Source: Misgurnus anguillicaudatus (taxonomy: Eukaryota > Chordata > Actinopteri > Cypriniformes > Cobitidae). Taken from it: a stretch of 64,000 bases of DNA. A program made the translations under genes and the position numbers. This document shows, in pieces, positions 46,721-58,076 of the stretch (the stretch's first letter is position 1; every line of letters begins with the position of its first letter). The DNA lies in the NCBI RefSeq assembly GCF_027580225.2, contig NC_073346.2:6598001-6662000 (forward strand), read 5' to 3'. Under the pieces are notes generated by a model. It made no database searches. It was not told where the DNA came from and was given only the letters and a program-made list of their open reading frames with translations.

Positions 46721-47872
46721 CATTTATGAACCACTACAGCAAAGGTGGCTTCACCCAGGAGCTCAAATCGGCAGCTGGGATGAATGTGAATGCTAACGGA
46801 TAACTTTCTCTCCAGGAGTATTATAACTCTTTAGTGGAAACACAATTCCATCAGGACCCTGCCTATAAATGGCTTATTGAGTTCAGCATTGCTTTAAGTC
46901 AGCATAAGTTTTAGTTTTAAACCAGTGTGTGTGTTTATGTGTGTGTGAGAGAGTTACACAGCTATACAGTTTAGAGAAAGTCAGGAGACAGTTCATCTAT
47001 AGCAGCTTTACTTCAGTTGTTAGTATATGTTAGCTGATGATGTTGTCTGTTTGCATGAGAATTTTTTTTGTTAGTCAGCAATGCTGTCAAGGCTTGTCGG
47101 TTCACAAACAGGCACTCGGGTCCTTATTCTGTCACAGTGGATAGGTTGTTGAGAGCCCGGTCAGCGGGCCTGTTGAAACTAGCTTCACAAATCACCAGGA
47201 GCTTTGGGCCCGACTACGAGCTACATCACCAAGCCGAGGTGGATTGAGAGGTGACCGGAATGGACTGTGGTGGGCACAGCACGTACGTGTGACCTGTAGG
47301 CCTGTTGGGGGGGATGTGTCAGATTGAATTAGGAGCAAGACTCTCGCTGCCGTGATTCACTGCTCTGTCTGCTGGCGGTGTGTATGTTTGTGCATGAACT
47401 AGGACACTGGATGTTGTCTACCGGGAAAAGGTGCTACTGTATGTAGGTTGACGTAAGACCACGTGTGAGTGAATTTTGCTTGGACGTTTATACTGTGCAT
47501 CTGAGAAATATACAATTTGTTGGGAAAAATACATGGAATACAATACCGATCAAATGTTTAGGGCACGTTGACTGATATCTTCCCTTATGAAACTACAGTT
47601 AAAACAAAAAAAACATGGTTACTGTAGTAAAACCATAGTAACTACAAAATAACCATGGTTTTGACGTTCCCCGGCGTCACCTGCTCTCAAATTACATAAG
47701 TTTACAATATGGTAAAGACATTACATTATGGGTTTTGAGTCACGGATCAAACCATTTTCGGATTAGCAAACAAAAGTTTGGGGGAAAATAAAATAAGAAC
47801 AGATCAAGAAATTACAAGCATATGAAAATAAAAAAACAACGTGACTAATAAAGTGAAGTCTAGCCGTAATAT
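46721..47872. other. No gene seen; short repeat fragments
   Basis: GC-richer stretch at 47110-47400 without a readable frame. ACCATGGTTTT/GGTTACTGTAGTAAAACC words at 47615-47673 belong to a short palindromic fish repeat. Confidence 0.3.
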
Positions 47873-47876
47873 TTAA

Positions 47877-48787
47877 AGGCGCAAAAGAGGATGTTTCCGC
47901 CGACTGAGAATCCAAAGACCGTTACTGAGTTTTTTAAATAAGCGCATGCGCAAGAACAGCCTCCCTCCTTCACAGCTCATATCTAGGAAACGCCTTCCAT
48001 AACTCGTGCACGAGTATTTGAACACGAGTGTTTGTTTACCACTGGCATATGCTGTGTCGCGTCAGTGGATTCATTATGTGAAAAGATATGATAATAAACA
48101 CATAAGACGTAAAGTTAGATCAGTCGACGCTACTCCCATTTCAACTAGCGTGTAGCAGCCTGGTCACTTACAACTACAGTACAAGAACAACGTCGATATA
48201 CCTGAATAACAGTACAACAATAATTATTCCACAAAGAAAGAATAATCACTGTTACCTGTCGAAGAGAATTTTTGCGACCTGCGCGTCTGACACCTCTCTG
48301 TTCCTTCATTGCTCTCCAGTGTTGAAATGTTTCTCCAATAACGACTCTGGTTAGATAACATTCTTCTGACAATTTTCTCCTCTTCTCAGCGACTTAAAAA
48401 CTCTTTCTTTTGCGTCCTCCTTCGGGTTTCTTCTCTTCCATGGTGCAGATTCGAGGAGGAAAGCAGGAGCGAAAATGAAAACAAACCGAAACTTAAGACG
48501 GAGTTTCATGCGCTATGCGCATGCGTCACTCGTGTAACCTTACTGGAGCGCGCACGTCTCTCCCAAGAAACGTAATGGCAGTGATTGACAAGCCAGAGGG
48601 CCAATGACGATTGCGATGATTGCATCAACGATTGGCTGATGTTTATAAGGCCCTACCTTATGCACAGATGACATATATTAATTTTATTACTTTCAGTGCG
48701 CCTAATAAATAGTCTTTTATCATTTAGTAAAGACAGTTTCAGGTAACATTGCAAAAATGTATTAAACAAACATCCTCTTTTCCACCT
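47877..48787. mobile_element. TTAA-flanked TIR element (AGGCGCAAAAGAGG ends)
   Basis: AGGCGCAAAAGAGGATGTTT on the left and AAACATCCTCTTTTCCACCT on the right are inverted, with TTAA at 47873-47876 and 48788-48791. The interior is CpG-rich and holds a 75-codon minus frame (48145-48372) of Arg/Thr-rich sequence without known motif. Confidence 0.8.
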
Positions 48788-49104
48788 TTAAGTAGAAAAT
48801 AAATAATAACACTTTTATAAAATGAATATAATTAATCTTTTTAAAGCTAAAGATGTAATTTTTGTTTTGTCTCTGTTGTTTGATTACAATAATGACACAA
48901 GATTTATGATTTATAAAGAGATGGAAGTGAATGGGTCTCACAAACGGTGCTCGTTTTATTTTGTTTGATTTTTTAAAGTTTATTTTATTTCACTGGCTTA
49001 GCGGCTATTGAACATACAACGTTAGTGAACAAACAGGAGATACTCGTTGTATCTTGACTTTGTTTGCGACTGTACTAATCGTGCATGGATGCAGTAAGCA
49101 TTCT

Positions 49105-49378
49105 GGGTGGGGGCGGCAGTAGCCAGTGGTTCATGTAGGTTGTCTACAAACCGGAAGGTTGGTGGTTTAATCCCCGGCTCCACCGGACCAAGTGTCGAGG
49201 TGTCCTTGAGCAAGACACCTAACCCCAGCTGCTCCTGACGAGCTGGATGGCGCCTTGCATGGCTGACACCGCCGTCAGAGTATGAATGTGTGAGTGAGGC
49301 AAACTTGTAAAGCGCTTTGGATAGCCATAGGTCTGTTAAAAGTGCTATATAAATGCAGTCCATTTACCATTTACCATT
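49105..49378 (+). mobile_element. tRNA-derived SINE, near full length
   Basis: The head GGGTGGGGGCGGCAGTAGCC leads to a B-box-like GGTTTAATCCCCGG (49164-49177). The conserved body has CCTTGAGCAAGACACCTAA and AAAGCGCTTTGGATA, and the tail has TTTACCATTTACCATT repeats (49362-49377). A head with RNA polymerase III promoter boxes and a short-repeat tail define the class. It aligns to the minus-strand copy at 7181-7440 and is better preserved. Confidence 0.85.
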
Positions 49379-49611
49379 CTCATCTTGTTTTCTCGGAGGG
49401 ACGTTAGTGAATCTATTTTCCAAGTTTGTGCTTAGGAGTATTTGTCATTAACTCTTCTTATTACACAGCACTCAAATAAAATGCTTGATTCTGATTGGCC
49501 AGTTGCAACATTCCAAGGTTTTTTCCTTTCAGATAACAACCACTTGAAACTGATAATACACATCTGCAAATCATTTTGACAGGTACAGTTTAATATTACA
49601 CAAAATTAAAC

Positions 49612-50097
49612 CAACCCATCCTCACCCCATGTCGTCAACACTTGACGACACCTGACCATTCGTCAATATGTGACGGGGAGGGTATACCTTTCGCGAATTT
49701 TTTGACGAACTGGGGACTTCAATACTATTATGTCCGTTGCATTCTCTTTCCTATTTTCTTACCATTTTCGCGTCGGTCCAGGGCTAGATTTACATAATGA
49801 CATCCCTACCCAAACCTAACTCTAACCCCAACGCCAGGTGACAACTGTCGTACCTAACTCTAACCCCAACGCCAGGTGACAACTGTTTAATTTCGCGTAC
49901 ACTGTTTAATTTTGCGTAATCTAACCCTAAACCGGCGCGAAAATGGTAAGAAAATAGGAAAGAGAATGCAACGGACGTAATAGTATTGAAGTCCCCAGTT
50001 CGTCAAAAAATTATGCGAAAGGTATACCCTCCCCTTCACATATTGACGAATGGTCAAGTGTCGTCAAATATTGACGACATGGGGTGAGGATGTGTTG
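49612..50097. mobile_element. Foldback element with GACGA-word arms and CCCTAA-like core
   Basis: CAACCCATCCTCACC at the left pairs with GGTGAGGATGTGTTG at the right, and AATTAAAC is duplicated (49604-49611 and 50098-50105). The arms repeat TTGACGAC/GTCGTCAA words many times. The core (about 49760-49960) has CCTAACTCTAACCCCAACGC, partly duplicated in tandem (about 49813 and 49853), and aligns to the core of 58198-58629. Confidence 0.85.
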
Positions 50098-50109
50098 AAT
50101 TAAACATCT

Positions 50110-50430
50110 TTTAATAACATATATGACATTATATTTACAAATGAAGAGTTTCGTTGCAAAACAAGATAACCACCGTTTTGTTAATTATTCAGAAATCTCG
50201 TTTTTTGGTTGTGCATTCCAATTAATTTCAATGCAACTGCAGTTGGTTTGTTTTGATTTAAACCTTCATAACTTAAAAAATACAGCTAAGTAGCACCATA
50301 AAACTAAATAATAACATGATAACGTAATAATAAACATGTTTTGACAAAAATGTTAAAAAATAGATTTATCTCGTTTTGCAATGAAACTCTTCAAATGATT
50401 CAACCAAATAGTGTGTTCATGACATTTGAA
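50110..50430. other. No gene seen
   Basis: AT-rich DNA with TCTCGTTTTGCAATGAAACT (about 50367) mirrored by AAGAGTTTCGTTGCAAAACA (about 50145), a weak inverted pair suggesting a decayed element. Confidence 0.3.
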
Positions 50431-50438
50431 CATTTTAA

Positions 50439-50762
50439 AGCAACACTAAAGAGTTTTTGCTCTTTGCTCCCCCTACAGGTTGGAAGCAGAATTGTCCATT
50501 ACCACTGTCATAACTAATTTAGCCTACTGCAGCATAGCTGGCTCTGATTGGATTGTAGATCTGCCATAAAGCAAGTTTTTGTAGTTTTCACTCGAACTAC
50601 AGGACTGCTACCCGACGATTGGAAACTTCTTTAGTGCGGTTTTGGCAGATAGAAGGCTGCAAAGCGAATGTGAAAGTGCCGTTCACACTGTTTCGAGTAG
50701 ATGAACGACTGAAACTTTTTTGGAAACGTTATTTTAAGGTAAAAAAACTCTTTGGTGTTGCT
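50439..50762. mobile_element. TTAA MITE (AGCAACACTAAAGAG ends)
   Basis: AGCAACACTAAAGAGTTTTT is mirrored by AAAAAACTCTTTGGTGTTGC near the right end. TTAA flanks at 50435-50438 and 50763-50766. It is about 324 bp and non-coding. Confidence 0.8.
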
Positions 50763-50953
50763 TTAAGACCTTAAGGTCTGCATTTGTTTAAAATTAGCAA
50801 ATAAAATATTTCAAATCAATATTTAATGTTTCTTACCTTACTTGTGTCGTAAATAGCTGTGTAATAAGTGGGATAATGTGCGGGCAGCCAGTTGTTGTCA
50901 CGAAATAAACCCCTTCAGTGTGATACAAGACCCTCTGGTAACTGATCATTTAA

Positions 50954-51742
50954 AGGACAAGTTCGTTATTTTACACTTAAAGTCCTGTTTTCAGATTGTT
51001 TATGATGAAATAGAACGGTTTTGACTGAAATTTCGACATATGCGGCTGCCCCGAGAATTTTAGGCTGTTTGTGTTTCACCTCACACCTCTACAATGGGTT
51101 TAATGGTGCACTGGAACAATCCTTCCTAAAATGCATTCAACTTTCGTTTACAAAGACGTGAAACTCACCGAGTGGTCAGGGGTGTTCACTGATATGCTCA
51201 CACAAAAATCGCTGCAAAAGATGCTTTCCAACAGCTGTTTTAGCATTCGTTGTTAACGTGTGGACCTATTTTTCCAAACGCCTCACACGTGTACATTCTT
51301 CCGCTTAGAGCTTGAATAATAGACACTCCAGCCCAGGTGTTGGCGCTAATCGGCCAATGCCAATTGCAAGAATAGAAACAAAGTTCCCGGCGCGGAGTAA
51401 TACCGTACCTCACAGCACAACTAATACAAGTCAATGGAGTTGGCAAAAACTACGATAAAACCTGTTGGAATGCATATTTTGCAGCGATTTTTGTGTGAGC
51501 GTGTCGGTGAACGCCCCTGACCGCTCGGTGAGTTTCACGTCTTTGTAGGCGAGGGTTTGGTGCATTTTGGGAAGGATTGTTCCGGTGCACCGTTGAACCC
51601 ATTGTGGGGGTGGGAGGTGAAACACAAACACCCCAAAATTCCCGGGGCAGCCGCACATGTCGAAACCTCAGTCAAAACCGCTCCACCTCATCACAAACAA
51701 TCCGAAAACAGGACCCCAAGTGCAAAATATCGAACCTGTCCT
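50954..51742. mobile_element. TTAA-flanked long foldback element
   Basis: The left arm from AGGACAAGTTCG and the right arm to CGAACCTGTCCT are inverted over about 290 bp each, including CGTGAAACTCACCGAG (left) and its mirror near 51525. TTAA flanks at 50950-50953 and 51743-51746. Open frames of 68-93 codons in the right arm are by-products of its GC content; the same sequence lies antisense in the left arm without the frames. Confidence 0.85.
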
Positions 51743-52175
51743 TTAATATCAGTGATTTGTTTCTATCCTCTATATATTATTTTTTACTTTTATTGTCAGT
51801 ATTTGTCTATTGAACTGAACAATTTCATCATATGTTAGCCTTTTTTACATAGCAGATGATAATAATTAAGTACATCCACTCAACAAATCACAGCACACCA
51901 TTCCACGCAATGTAAACAAACAATGGCGGCACATTGAATTCACAAGGAATCAGTTTTCCTCATCTACTTTTTACGTCGTGATCAACAAACAAACAAAAAC
52001 AAAATAATACTTTTGATGGCATTGATAAACCTGTGGTGGGGAAGAAACGTAAGCCATCAAAATCTAATAACTTATGTGAGAGGCACTCGAAAGATGGAAA
52101 ATGCCGGCTGTTGCTTGTTCTCCCGACAGCATCAAACTTCTGTCATGCTAACACATTGACCTCAGGGGATCCTAT

Positions 52176-53939
52176 TAAGGGTGTCACGATTTCGATTTTA
52201 AATCGAAATCGATCGAAATTAAGTCACAGCTTCGAACTTCGAATTAAAAAATGGGATCGTCGATGCTGCCACGCCCCCATTTCACGTCCGGTCGGCTTGC
52301 CAAGCGAGGAAAAAACTCTCAGAGATGCCTTTAAAACATCTGTCCAGCGGAACGCGATCATATTTTAAACACGAGGGATGCTACAACTCCTTGAAATGCA
52401 TATCATAAACAGGATTACCAGTGATCTGACTTTGGACAGAGTGCAGCTCTCTGCACGTGCGCGATAGCGAGGGAGGCGCAAAGATGCAGCGGGTTAACTT
52501 ATATTTTAAACAAAAGGATAGTTTGCCTCAGCTTGCATGAAACGCATAAACTGAACAAATACATAAGGATTACTACTTTAGTTTATGTTCAGACTTCGGA
52601 CAGATGCGAGCACGTGAGACAGAGAGAAGCGCAGCTGCTTATTATGCTGGATTTATTTCAGATGCTATGAGTCCAAGACACGCGCATTAAGTCCATGTTA
52701 GAGATGCGCGGATGGACTATTATTTCATCCGCAACCGCATAACAAAACTCATCATCCGTCCACCATCCATGCGCACCACCGTTTCTGACCAGTTTTCAAA
52801 ACTGCACCCGCCCGCCATCCGCTGACTGGGCGATGCAAGGCGCTGCTGATGACAGCCGCGAGACTAGAAACCTCTTGAATGTCAGCAGTCAACTCCGTCT
52901 TCGATCGGCGCACAGGGACAAAAATAAATAAATAAATAGCCTAAGTTAAACGCACGAATTACATAGCCTGCACTGGTGTCATCCTGATTTACCACGTTGT
53001 AAAACTTATTCCAGGCAACCCTTTTCTGACATTCTATTTCCTTTGTTTTTAATTCTCATTTTTTGAGTTTGCCACGTTACTCCTTCGCCAGCGTTGATAA
53101 GAGCTGTGTCAAAATGCGTCCTTATTTCTCCGCGCTGTTAATGATAGAACGAATGGATCCTTAACAGTCGAGGATATCCCAAACAATTAAAAGCTTTATT
53201 AAATAAAAGTGTGTATTTATTAGAAAACTTTTTCTTGTCACTGTTTTAGTATTATAAGTTATGTTTTGTGTTAATATTATTCTGTTTATGTTGCGTATAT
53301 TTCTAGGTTGATTATTTGATATGCTGTTGAATAGATTAATCTACATCAATGTGTCATATGTTCTAAAATAAAGTAATATTTTTCTGATTACATATTTATT
53401 TTAGTAAGTCAGAAATGTCTCCGCTGTTTTCTGGTGACAGGCGCGGTGGGTGCTACTGGGGGCGTGTGCAGCAGGTGAGGCAAATTTTGGGTCCTCAGAA
53501 GGCTAGACCGTCTCATTTCAGTTCTTTTCTTGAACTTCTGAGGCTGCCACTATGAAAGACAGAGATGTCGCATGCTTAGAAGGACAGAGCTAATAACTAG
53601 CAGTCGATCCGGCACCCGTCTGAATTTAATTAAAATATTATTTTTCGTCACGTCATCCGCCCGATCCATGTAACTGTCAACCGCGCATAGTCCATGTGCG
53701 TGCAAGAAGGAATCCTCTCTCTACAAGCTCTCGCGTTAAGTGAAGCCCACAAACCCCCATGCGAGTTGTGCAATGTGCATGTTAATGTTAAAGTATTATA
53801 ACAATAATAATAAATAATGGCATATCATTTTTGTCTAAATTATATGCCATATAAAAAATATGTAAAAATCGGATCGAATCGTGACCTTAGAATCGAAAAT
53901 ATAATCGAATCGAGGATTTGGAGAATCGTGACACCCCTA
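52176..53939. mobile_element. hAT-like element (TAAGGGTGTCACGAT ends)
   Basis: Left TAAGGGTGTCACGATTTCGA and right ATCGTGACACCCCTA are inverted, with a perfect 8-bp duplication GATCCTAT (52168-52175 and 53940-53947). The subterminal regions are built of AATCGA/TCGAT words on both sides. It contains the smaller hAT 52699-53689. Confidence 0.9.
52699..53689. mobile_element. hAT element, family TAGAGATGCGC, copy 2, nested
   Basis: TAGAGATGCGCGGATGGACT starts after GTCCATGT (52691-52698), and the same 8 bp follows the right end (53690-53697). The right terminus reads CCGCGCATA and lacks the four bases TCTC present in copy 1. Interior identity to copy 1 is high, with several short deletions (for example near 53560 and before 53670). 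Confidence 0.88.
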
Positions 53940-54568
53940 GATCCTATGAAAAACTTTCCATTATTTTACTCAAAGGCAATGAAAATTGAGCAGGACCAAA
54001 ACATTTTACAGATGATCGCTGTCAAAAAAGTTCAGCGATGACGTCCCAAGGATGACAGCAGCAATGACAGTGTTCTTAAAATGACAAAGTAAGTGTTTTG
54101 ATTAATGCCATTAATGTTTATTTTTTAAATCTGTGTATACCACTAGTCAAATAAATGAATATAACATGACAAGGATGAATGCACATTTATATATTGATTC
54201 AATAGATTTATAGCATTTTGAAAAAAAAACTTGTCATGGATTTATTGCATTTTGGAAAAAGTAATCAGTTTTTATAATAAATCTTATAAAAGAATCAAAT
54301 CCATAATTTGATTTTCAGTTTTTATAACCTTAAGATGCTATGTGAAAGTTTGTAAAATAGTGATTTTCATCTTGTCACTTTCTTGGTATAGAAAACACGT
54401 TTTTACCAAAATTAGTCAAAATGGATTTATTGTGTTTTGGAACCAAACTCTTCAAATATTTTAAAATATGAAACCATGTTTTGTGTGATGTGAAAAGATG
54501 AAGTAGACCAATATGCATTTTCTATGCTCCTGTACAGGAATAAGAAGACTTTCCTGATAGGTCTCTAA

Positions 54569-56440
54569 AAAAGAGCGAAAAACCAAGAAAGTTGTGTGAG
54601 GAGATTTTATCACAACAGCATCTAATGGAGGTTATGGTGTGGACACAGAAGCTCTGAGTGCAGATAAACAGATGATAAGACTGATGAATAATCAATCACA
54701 CACTGTCAGCATCATTTGTGAAGGTAATAATGACTGTGTGTCCAGCTGCTGGCCTGAAGGGGAATGATGATGATACTCTGACAGTGTGTCCTCCTGCCGG
54801 GCTCTTCCAGTTCTCATATGATCAACATCTTCTCTTCCCACAGGAGAAATCAAAGCACGAGGCAGCATGTGTTTTTCACTCGCTTGTTATGCATATGTAG
54901 AAAAACGAGACTTATATAGACTGAGGGAATGATAACATATTCTTTATTTCTTCAATATTCTGAATGATTATGTATATTGATCACTCATTTTGTGTTTTGG
55001 TCAGAAAAATGACACAGTGTCTAGTATTAACTAACAATAGTTAATAGATAAGCCACTGTTGAGTACCAAGCCTTCCCCAGCCTAGAAAATCTCACCAGCA
55101 CCATTTCTATGGTAGGAACAGTGACTGGAATTGTCAGTACTGTAGTTTTAGCGATTCAATTTTTTTATTTTTTTACATTTAAAAGCTGAGGTTATGCCTG
55201 TAACGCAAAAGCAACTATTGTCATTTAGAAACCTTATGGTTGGCATGTCTAGGATGTTTGAGTGTCCACACTGTCAGTTTGTAAGTGATGAAATCTGATG
55301 CGCTCTTTCAGACGGTTTGGTCTATATTTGGTGTTTCTACATTGGTTGCTATAGTAATGATGCAATGATCAGCCAGAGACTTTCTCATACAACAGCCGAG
55401 AAAAGCTGTCGATGCACAAAAAGAAGTCTCTACATATGCATTATACTCTGTTCATTTGTGCATTTGGTGCTCACTAGTACCTGTTGAATCTCTAAAAAAC
55501 CACAGGGTGAGCAAAAATGAGGACGCCCTCAATGAACCTGACAAAATCAGCATATACAATGACCAGAATTTGTTCTCTAGCAGTACATAGGAATGTTCTT
55601 ATCTAATCTGTAGGCACACATTTAATGCATTTGAAATACATTCTGCCTTCTTTAATTTTTTGTTACAGAAGTTCGAATGAAGCCCATGAAGCAGAAATTA
55701 TAAGCACTATTGGCACTTTTTTACCCAGAAGGCTATACTTCACTGATGCACTAATAGCTCATTTGAGTGTCATTCGATGAATAGGAGTTTGATCAAGTGA
55801 GGATGGTTGCTATGGAAATGGGCTGGGTACCACAGGTAAGAACGGCTGCTGATTGCCTAAACTCAAGAGTCTCTGATGAGGGAAAGAGAGCACTGCGGTA
55901 TATAATCACCAGAGCCACACATTTCACTGAGAGAGAGAAAGAGATTGAAAGAGAAAGAGAGTGAGATTAATGTATAAAGAAGCAGAAAGTCTGTTGTTTA
56001 TAGATATATAAAATCATATTTTAATCGATAAAAGAATTCAGATGTACGGTTATTCTGTGCAGACCTTACAGTTGGTCATCGTTCCGTATGTTCGCTTTAT
56101 AATGAATTTATTAATCAAAAACATTTAAAAAAGGACACACAGAGAGGTTAGGGGTCATCATTTAACCTTAATTATCTGGACTGTACTTGGTGTATCTGTA
56201 TGCACAAATCAATGGTCTGTGTTTAATTGTAGAAGCCTAAAAACAGGTTTACAGCCCTTACAGGCCCTCCATGTCTCACTATTGATTTAATTACAGAGCT
56301 GATATATCAGAATTCATTTAACAAACCATTGCAGCGGAACTGAAGCAAACCAACTCTCGTTAACCTCTGGCCAACACAAGAACTTATGCACGAATGCTTA
56401 AAATGATTTAAAGCCCTCTCTAGACTGACACGTTACCGAT
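54569..56440. other. No supported gene
   Basis: Unique-looking DNA. GA-rich tract at 55929-55963. Phrases GACTGTGTGTCCAGCTGCTG and GACAGTGTGTCCTCCTGCCG (54729 and 54780) are a weak 50-bp duplication. Open frames do not exceed about 60 codons. Confidence 0.35.
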
Positions 56441-56479
56441 CTGTCATCGAGAAAGTCTCCGCACGCGATGTCTCCGATC

Positions 56480-56922
56480 AAAGACGCGGCAAAGTCCTAA
56501 AAATAGTCTGTCTTTATCATGCGCCGATTTGTAATACGGTTTCGTGAGCGGCGTGCGCTGGCTGAGCTTCTGTCAGACTTCAGAGCGGCGCGTGTCAGGA
56601 GAAGAAACCATGACGGAGGCGGCAGTCGAGAAGTTGTGCTTCGTGAAGGCGTGTTTACAGGACTGAAAAAGATGCAGCTTTGGAAATGGAAATTGGCTGC
56701 CTAACCACCTGTGCAGTGTTAGCTTGATGAATGTGGTGAAGAACGTTTCAGCTCGCTCGACGGGGAACCCTCCGGCACACCAGGCGTCCACTGGCCGTCA
56801 TTCTGCTCCATCTGGAGTTTGAGGTGGGAGGAGCTGTCAGTCTCGGCACTAGAACCGCCCCCTTGTTAGACTGAAACCACTAATAACTGCAAGATGTTTA
56901 TGCCTGGAATTGAGTGCATTGA
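56480..56922 (+). promoter_or_regulatory. Candidate promoter and first exon
   Basis: CpG density rises at 56440-56770. CTAAAAATAG at 56497-56506 is a perfect MEF2-type sequence that can also serve as a TATA-like box. Downstream lies a leader with a short frame starting ATGACGGAGGCGGCAGTC (about 56610), then ATG at 56894 opening MFMPGIECI, whose tenth codon is cut by a consensus donor GA|GTAAGT at 56922/56923. This gives a plausible exon with a long 5' leader. No gene identity can be assigned. Adjacent unique blocks at 57.3 and 59.7 kb would fit a developmental gene. Confidence 0.35.
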
Positions 56923-56935
56923 GTAAGTGATTTTA

Positions 56936-56936
<1 letters not shown>

Positions 56937-56971
<35 letters not shown>
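56937..56971. repeat. (CA)n microsatellite
   Basis: About 17 uninterrupted CA dinucleotides directly after the candidate donor. Confidence 0.95.
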
Positions 56972-56972
<1 letters not shown>

Positions 56973-57339
56973 GACATATATATTAACATACAATACATGC
57001 ACTCTGCTAAAGAGTAGCACGTGGAAATATACAGTAGAGAATTTAAGCCGTGTTTTTGGGAGTAGCCTATTTTGTGTTTAACAAATACTAAAATATGAAT
57101 TTATTATACATTGCATAGCAAGGTCTTTAGTGTTTTAGCCACTAATGATGCTAAACAGATATTATATTTACCAACCTAACCTAACTGAATAAGTGCTGCA
57201 AATTTTGTTTCTTTGTGGTACCTAATGCAGTAACATGCGTCAACACATCATACTGGATTACTCATGGTACAAATATCACTTTAAGCAAATGAGGTTTGTC
57301 TCTGAAAGCCGTACGATGCTCTAAACTGCCCTAATGTTT

Positions 57340-57540
57340 CTGGGTTTCTACACTGAGGCCAACTGATTCAATTAGGGGGCAGCAGAGATACATGCCAACT
57401 TACACATTCAGTGATGAATATGAGCTCTCAGTGCGTATGAATATTCATTTCAGCCTGCCGGGTAATGCATTCACTCAAATATAAGCACTAAGGCAATAAA
57501 TGCCATTAAGAGGAGCCTCTATTGTTTGGCCGTATTTACA
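57340..57540. other. Unique block with conserved-element texture
   Basis: Contains AACTGATTCAATTAGGGGGC, TATGAATATTCATTTCAGCC (partly palindromic) and AATAAATGCCATTAAGAGGA followed by CTCTATTGTTTGGCC, a SOX-type word. It is non-repetitive and non-coding. Conservation is inferred, not shown. Confidence 0.35.
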
Positions 57541-57884
57541 AGAGTGAAAGTAGCTGGAGGATACAGACTCAGGTCATTTATCATAGTTTGTCAATGTAAA
57601 TCAAGCGTTTGGGGCAGTGTCCAGTTGTATTCCCACAGGGAAACCAATGCCAGCCGTTCTTCCTTTCTCTCTGGGTTAAATCAAACTCGCATTCGTGTGA
57701 CTCTTAAATCCCTGTTCTTACTTGTGCACGTGATTCGTACGTGCAAAAAATAGGAATCCATCATCTTTCATCTATGGTAAGAACATTCGCCTTATCTGCT
57801 GACCATTAACCAGGAGCGCATGGATTGGAAAATATTATCTCTAAATGTCAGTCGTTGTGTCCTCCCAAACCTGCTGCCAAAATA

Positions 57885-58015
57885 CAGTGGGGTGTTCTGG
57901 GAGGTTGCCAGGGCGTTGCTATGCTGTTGCTTATGGTAAATGGTTGCTAGGGTATTGCTAGTGCATTCTGGGTGGTAGCCTATTCAATAGAAGCAATAGA
58001 GCCCACCCAGGTCTG
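57885..58015. repeat. GTTGCTAGGGTATTGCTAG-type fish repeat fragment
   Basis: Irregular tandem phrases GTTGCCAGGGCGTTGCTATG, GGTTGCTAGGGTATTGCTAG and ATTCTGGGTGGT form a short degenerate array common in cyprinid genomes. Confidence 0.5.
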
Positions 58016-58076
58016 TATTTGGGTCCCTAGACCCGCTCCACTCAATTTGTCATAGGTTTAGGTTTGATTACTTTAA

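Larger units (their letters stand above)
51982..54568 (+). pseudogene. Unrecognised open frame split by a hAT insertion, possible downstream intron
   Basis: The frame is open from 51982 to the hAT at 52176, including KKRKPSKSNN and 'CERHSKDGKCRLLLVLPTAS'. It resumes after the element in exactly the same phase (codons GAT CCT AT|G across the duplication) with 'KNFPLFYSKAMKIEQDQN' to a TGA at 54039. Past that stop the same frame continues with acidic/Ser residues to a donor-like ACAAA|GTAAGT (54088/54089). An acceptor with a pyrimidine tract (TCTATGCTCCTGTACAG, ending 54537) restores the phase for ten more codons to TAA 54566. No family is recognised. It could be a decayed gene, a transposon gene or chance. 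Confidence 0.35.

Noticed and set aside
49105..49378. A genuine tRNA gene
   Set aside because: The B box is degenerate, no cloverleaf closes, and the sequence continues into a SINE body and tail that recurs at 7181-7440.
49800..49940. Interstitial telomere array
   Set aside because: The CCTAACTCTAACCCC words are few, degenerate and part of a foldback core shared with 58.4 kb, not a TTAGGG array.
51431..51838. Overlapping frames in the right arm of a foldback
   Set aside because: The homologous left arm does not keep them open, so there is no coding constraint.
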